From Candidatus Melainabacteria bacterium (lineage in GTDB: Bacteria; Actinomycetota; Actinomycetes; Mycobacteriales; Pseudonocardiaceae), in contig CAJCJE010000669.1 in assembly GCA_903970565.1 (NCBI GenBank), positions 1-7,234 of the forward strand: 7,234 nucleotides of DNA. Direction: 5' to 3'. The notes beneath the pieces are model-generated. The model did no database searches, had not been told where the DNA came from, and was given only the letters and a program-made list of their open reading frames with translations. Position numbers and translations under genes: made by a program. This document shows positions 5,845-7,234 of this stretch, piece after piece; position 1 is the stretch's first letter, and every line of letters starts with the position of its first letter.

Positions 5845-6718
5845 GGCCGGTAGGTGGCGAGGGCGACGACCGTGTCCGAGGCGCCGTAGTAGAGCAGCCA
5901 GGTGCCTCGGAACGACACCAGGCCCTCCGTGAAGATCGTGTTCGGTACCTGCCCGGAGGTTTCGTACGGTGTCCGCGGAGTCAGGTAGGGCTGGGTCATC
6001 CTGGCCAGGCAGGTCGTCGACGGTGTCCAGGTCAACAGATCATGCGAGATCGCGGGGAAGATCCGTTATCGTCGAAGTACAGGTGGTACCGGCCGTTGAT
6101 CGGGACGTCGAGGATGGCGCCGGACTTCGACCACGGCTTGGTGTTGCCGGGCGTGACGAAGTCGCCGAACATCGCCCCGTGCTTGGTCCAGTTCCGCAGA
6201 TCGGTCGACGTGGCCAGGCTCAGCCGGGCACTGATGCCGTCGTAGGCGGTGTAGGTGAGGTAGTAGGTCGAGCCGATCTCGACGATACGAGGGTCTTCGC
6301 AGCCGTGACTGTCCACATCGGAACTGGGTTCGATGACCGGCTCGGCGAGACGCTGGAAGTGCACGCCGTCGGTACTCCAGGCGAGGCCGATGCGCGAGAC
6401 CAGATCGCTGCCCTGTGCCCGGTAGAGCAGGTACACCCGCCCGTCGCGGACGATCGCGGCCGGGTTGAAGACGTACCGCGACTCCCAGGAGTGGCTGGGA
6501 TCGGCGGTCAGGACGGGATTGCCCGGGTTGCGCAACCACGGTCCGACCGGGAAGGAACTGCCGAAACCCGGATGCGGGGACGGCAGCTCCGCTGCGCCCG
6601 CACCAGGTGCCGCGAGTGCCGCGCCGGCCAGTCCCAGCGCCGTACCGGCCGTGGTGACGAACGCGCGCCGGGACGTGCCCGCCCGCAGTGCGCTGGTGGC
6701 GTGGTCGGCGTGGCTCAT
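5841..6718 (-). pseudogene. Frameshifted Tat-signal GH130-like glycosidase
   Basis: ATG 6718 is preceded by GGAGG (6724-6728) at five bases. The protein starts with a Tat signal (SRRAFVTT, 16-23, then an AxA-rich stretch) and continues as a five-bladed beta-propeller glycosidase resembling family GH130. It shows NPGNPVL, FNPAAI, VYLLYRAQG, CEDPRIV with the likely general acid D142, TYYLTYTAYDG and WSKSGAI. At YHLYFDDNG the frame breaks: one base appears lost between 6063 and 6062, and the original frame stops at 6032-6034. The next frame continues with IFPAISHDLLTWTP and then, after only a few residues, LARMTQPYLTP, GQVPNTIFTEGLV and WLLYYGASDT to the stop at 5841. Intact relatives carry roughly 60-70 residues between the WTP-like and LARM-like stretches (including a VEPGPPP-like segment), so an internal deletion is inferred from memory of the family. 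The likely former role was secreted phosphorolysis or hydrolysis of mannose-type oligosaccharides; substrate unknown. Confidence 0.82.
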
Positions 6719-6783
6719 GCGTGCCTCCGAACGGATCGCCGGGACAGTCGGGCAGCGTGTGCGATGCTGCCAATGCCGCCGAC

Positions 6784-6799
6784 GAACGGTCAACCGTTC
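6784..6799. promoter_or_regulatory. Palindromic operator candidate upstream of the glycosidase
   Basis: GAACGGT-CA-ACCGTTC: two perfect 7-base arms with a 2-base centre, 66 bases before the ATG at 6718. On the minus strand the centre and right arm contain TTGACC, a -35-like element, though the -10 at the right spacing is weak. This geometry suits a TetR/LacI/GntR-class repressor. Which family is inference. Confidence 0.55.
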
Positions 6800-6913
6800 A
6801 TCGGGAACCTGGCCGAAACCAGACATCCCCGACGCCGGACTCATCCCGGCCGAGGACCGCAGTCGAGATGGCGGAGCCACGACTACGGCGTCGAGGAGAC
6901 CACCGGCCAGGAA

Positions 6914-6927
6914 GACAACCGGTTGTC
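6914..6927. promoter_or_regulatory. Perfect 14-bp palindrome, candidate operator
   Basis: GACAACCGGTTGTC is a gapless perfect palindrome about 196 bases upstream of the glycosidase ATG. It shares CAACCG with the 6784-6799 palindrome but has a different centre, so it need not bind the same protein. Confidence 0.4.
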
Positions 6928-6997
6928 GGCCCAGGTGCTCGGGTGTTTCCACGTGGGGTCAGGGGTCCGTCACCGAGTTCACGGTCGGTAATGTGGA

Positions 6998-7234
6998 TCA
7001 CGGTATGCCCGATACCGAGGTGACGAACTGTCGAGCTGGTGCGGTGACGAGTGCCTGCCGCACCTGGACAGGAAGGCACCCGGCTATGTCATCAGTGTGG
7101 GCTATGGCGGGGGTGATCGCCGGCGCCGGTGGAGCCGGCCCCGTCGACGTCGATCGTGCTGCGGATACAGCGTGCAGGTGAACTGCCGAACGCGTAGGTG
7201 TACGCGGTGACTCCCGGCAACAACGAGGAGAACG
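6998..7234 (-). pseudogene. Possible decayed C-terminal end of an upstream gene
   Basis: Reading leftward from the window edge, one minus-strand frame gives LLPGVTAYTYAFGSSPAR then STIDVDGAGSTGAGD and stops at 7092-7094. The tail after about 7125 is poor in that frame, while a neighbouring frame continues AITPAIAHTDDIAG and LPVQVR to a stop at 6998-7000. The joined reading resembles a beta-sandwich repeat of secreted actinomycete proteins, with one extra base near 7125 (GCGCCGGCGATC). No start is visible. This is a weak, pattern-based call; the whole could be chance. Confidence 0.25.

Larger units (their letters stand above)
6719..6997. other. Upstream region of the glycosidase pseudogene, no intact gene
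   Basis: Holds the pseudogene's ribosome binding site and two palindromes (6784-6799 and 6914-6927). On the minus strand a short frame ending near 6885 reads WADNRLSSWPVVSSTP with strong GC third positions, bounded by stops. It may be a decayed coding piece or chance. No complete gene can be supported. Confidence 0.45.

Noticed and set aside
6051..6059. TTCCCCGCG (minus strand) as a programmed frameshift site
   Set aside because: It does not fit the usual X XXY YYZ re-pairing for a -1 shift in this frame, and the nearby apparent deletion points to pseudogenisation.
6945..6968. GTTT-N14-GGGTCC, resembling a second SigB-type promoter
   Set aside because: The -10 lacks the key A (GGGTCC rather than GGGTA) and no credible plus-strand gene follows.
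5969..6991. 340-codon plus-strand frame opposite the glycosidase
   Set aside because: Shadow of the minus-strand pseudogene with no recognisable motif and strongly biased composition.
7001..7064. Small hairpins CGGTAT/ATACCG (7001-7017) and GGTGCGG/CCGCACC (7038-7064)
   Set aside because: Short stems without T-runs or clear gene ends; expected by chance in GC-rich DNA, so not called terminators.

Overview
This is a GC-rich actinomycete-type window. Codon third positions are almost all G or C, GTG starts occur, Tat and Sec export signals are common, and one promoter matches the stress sigma factor (SigB/SigF) type. The exact genus cannot be read from the sequence; a soil actinomycete is likely.

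Layout, left to right. (1) The 5' end of a leftward regulator gene with an AAA-type ATPase domain (Walker A visible), probably a large LuxR/LAL-type transcription factor, running off the left edge. (2) A 415-base divergent intergenic region with several inverted repeats, the last of which encloses the ribosome binding site of the next gene. (3) A complete rightward Tat-exported multicopper oxidase of the CotA / phenoxazinone synthase type, followed by a 12-bp-stem terminator. (4) A 450-base gap ending in a strong SigB/SigF-like promoter. This drives a tightly spaced two-gene operon of uncharacterised proteins: a short membrane-anchored protein, and an acidic protein with a long disordered repeat region. 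Both share the same small C-terminal helical domain. (5) A perfect 16-bp-stem terminator that separates this operon from a convergent leftward gene. (6) A leftward, complete secreted SGNH/GDSL hydrolase. (7) Upstream of it on the same strand, a Tat-signal GH130-like glycosidase broken by a one-base frameshift and apparently also missing an internal segment. (8) A non-coding or decayed region with two palindromic operator candidates and, at the right edge, frame-broken coding-like sequence on the minus strand.

How the parts fit: the left half looks like intact oxidative-enzyme and stress-envelope genes. The right half (about 5780 to the right edge, minus strand) looks like a former extracellular carbohydrate/ester-degrading locus in decay, with only the SGNH hydrolase still intact. 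The most novel material is the stress-promoter operon of two paralogous-domain proteins, and the enclosed ribosome binding site in the oxidase leader. I see no CRISPR array, transposase, tRNA or rRNA.
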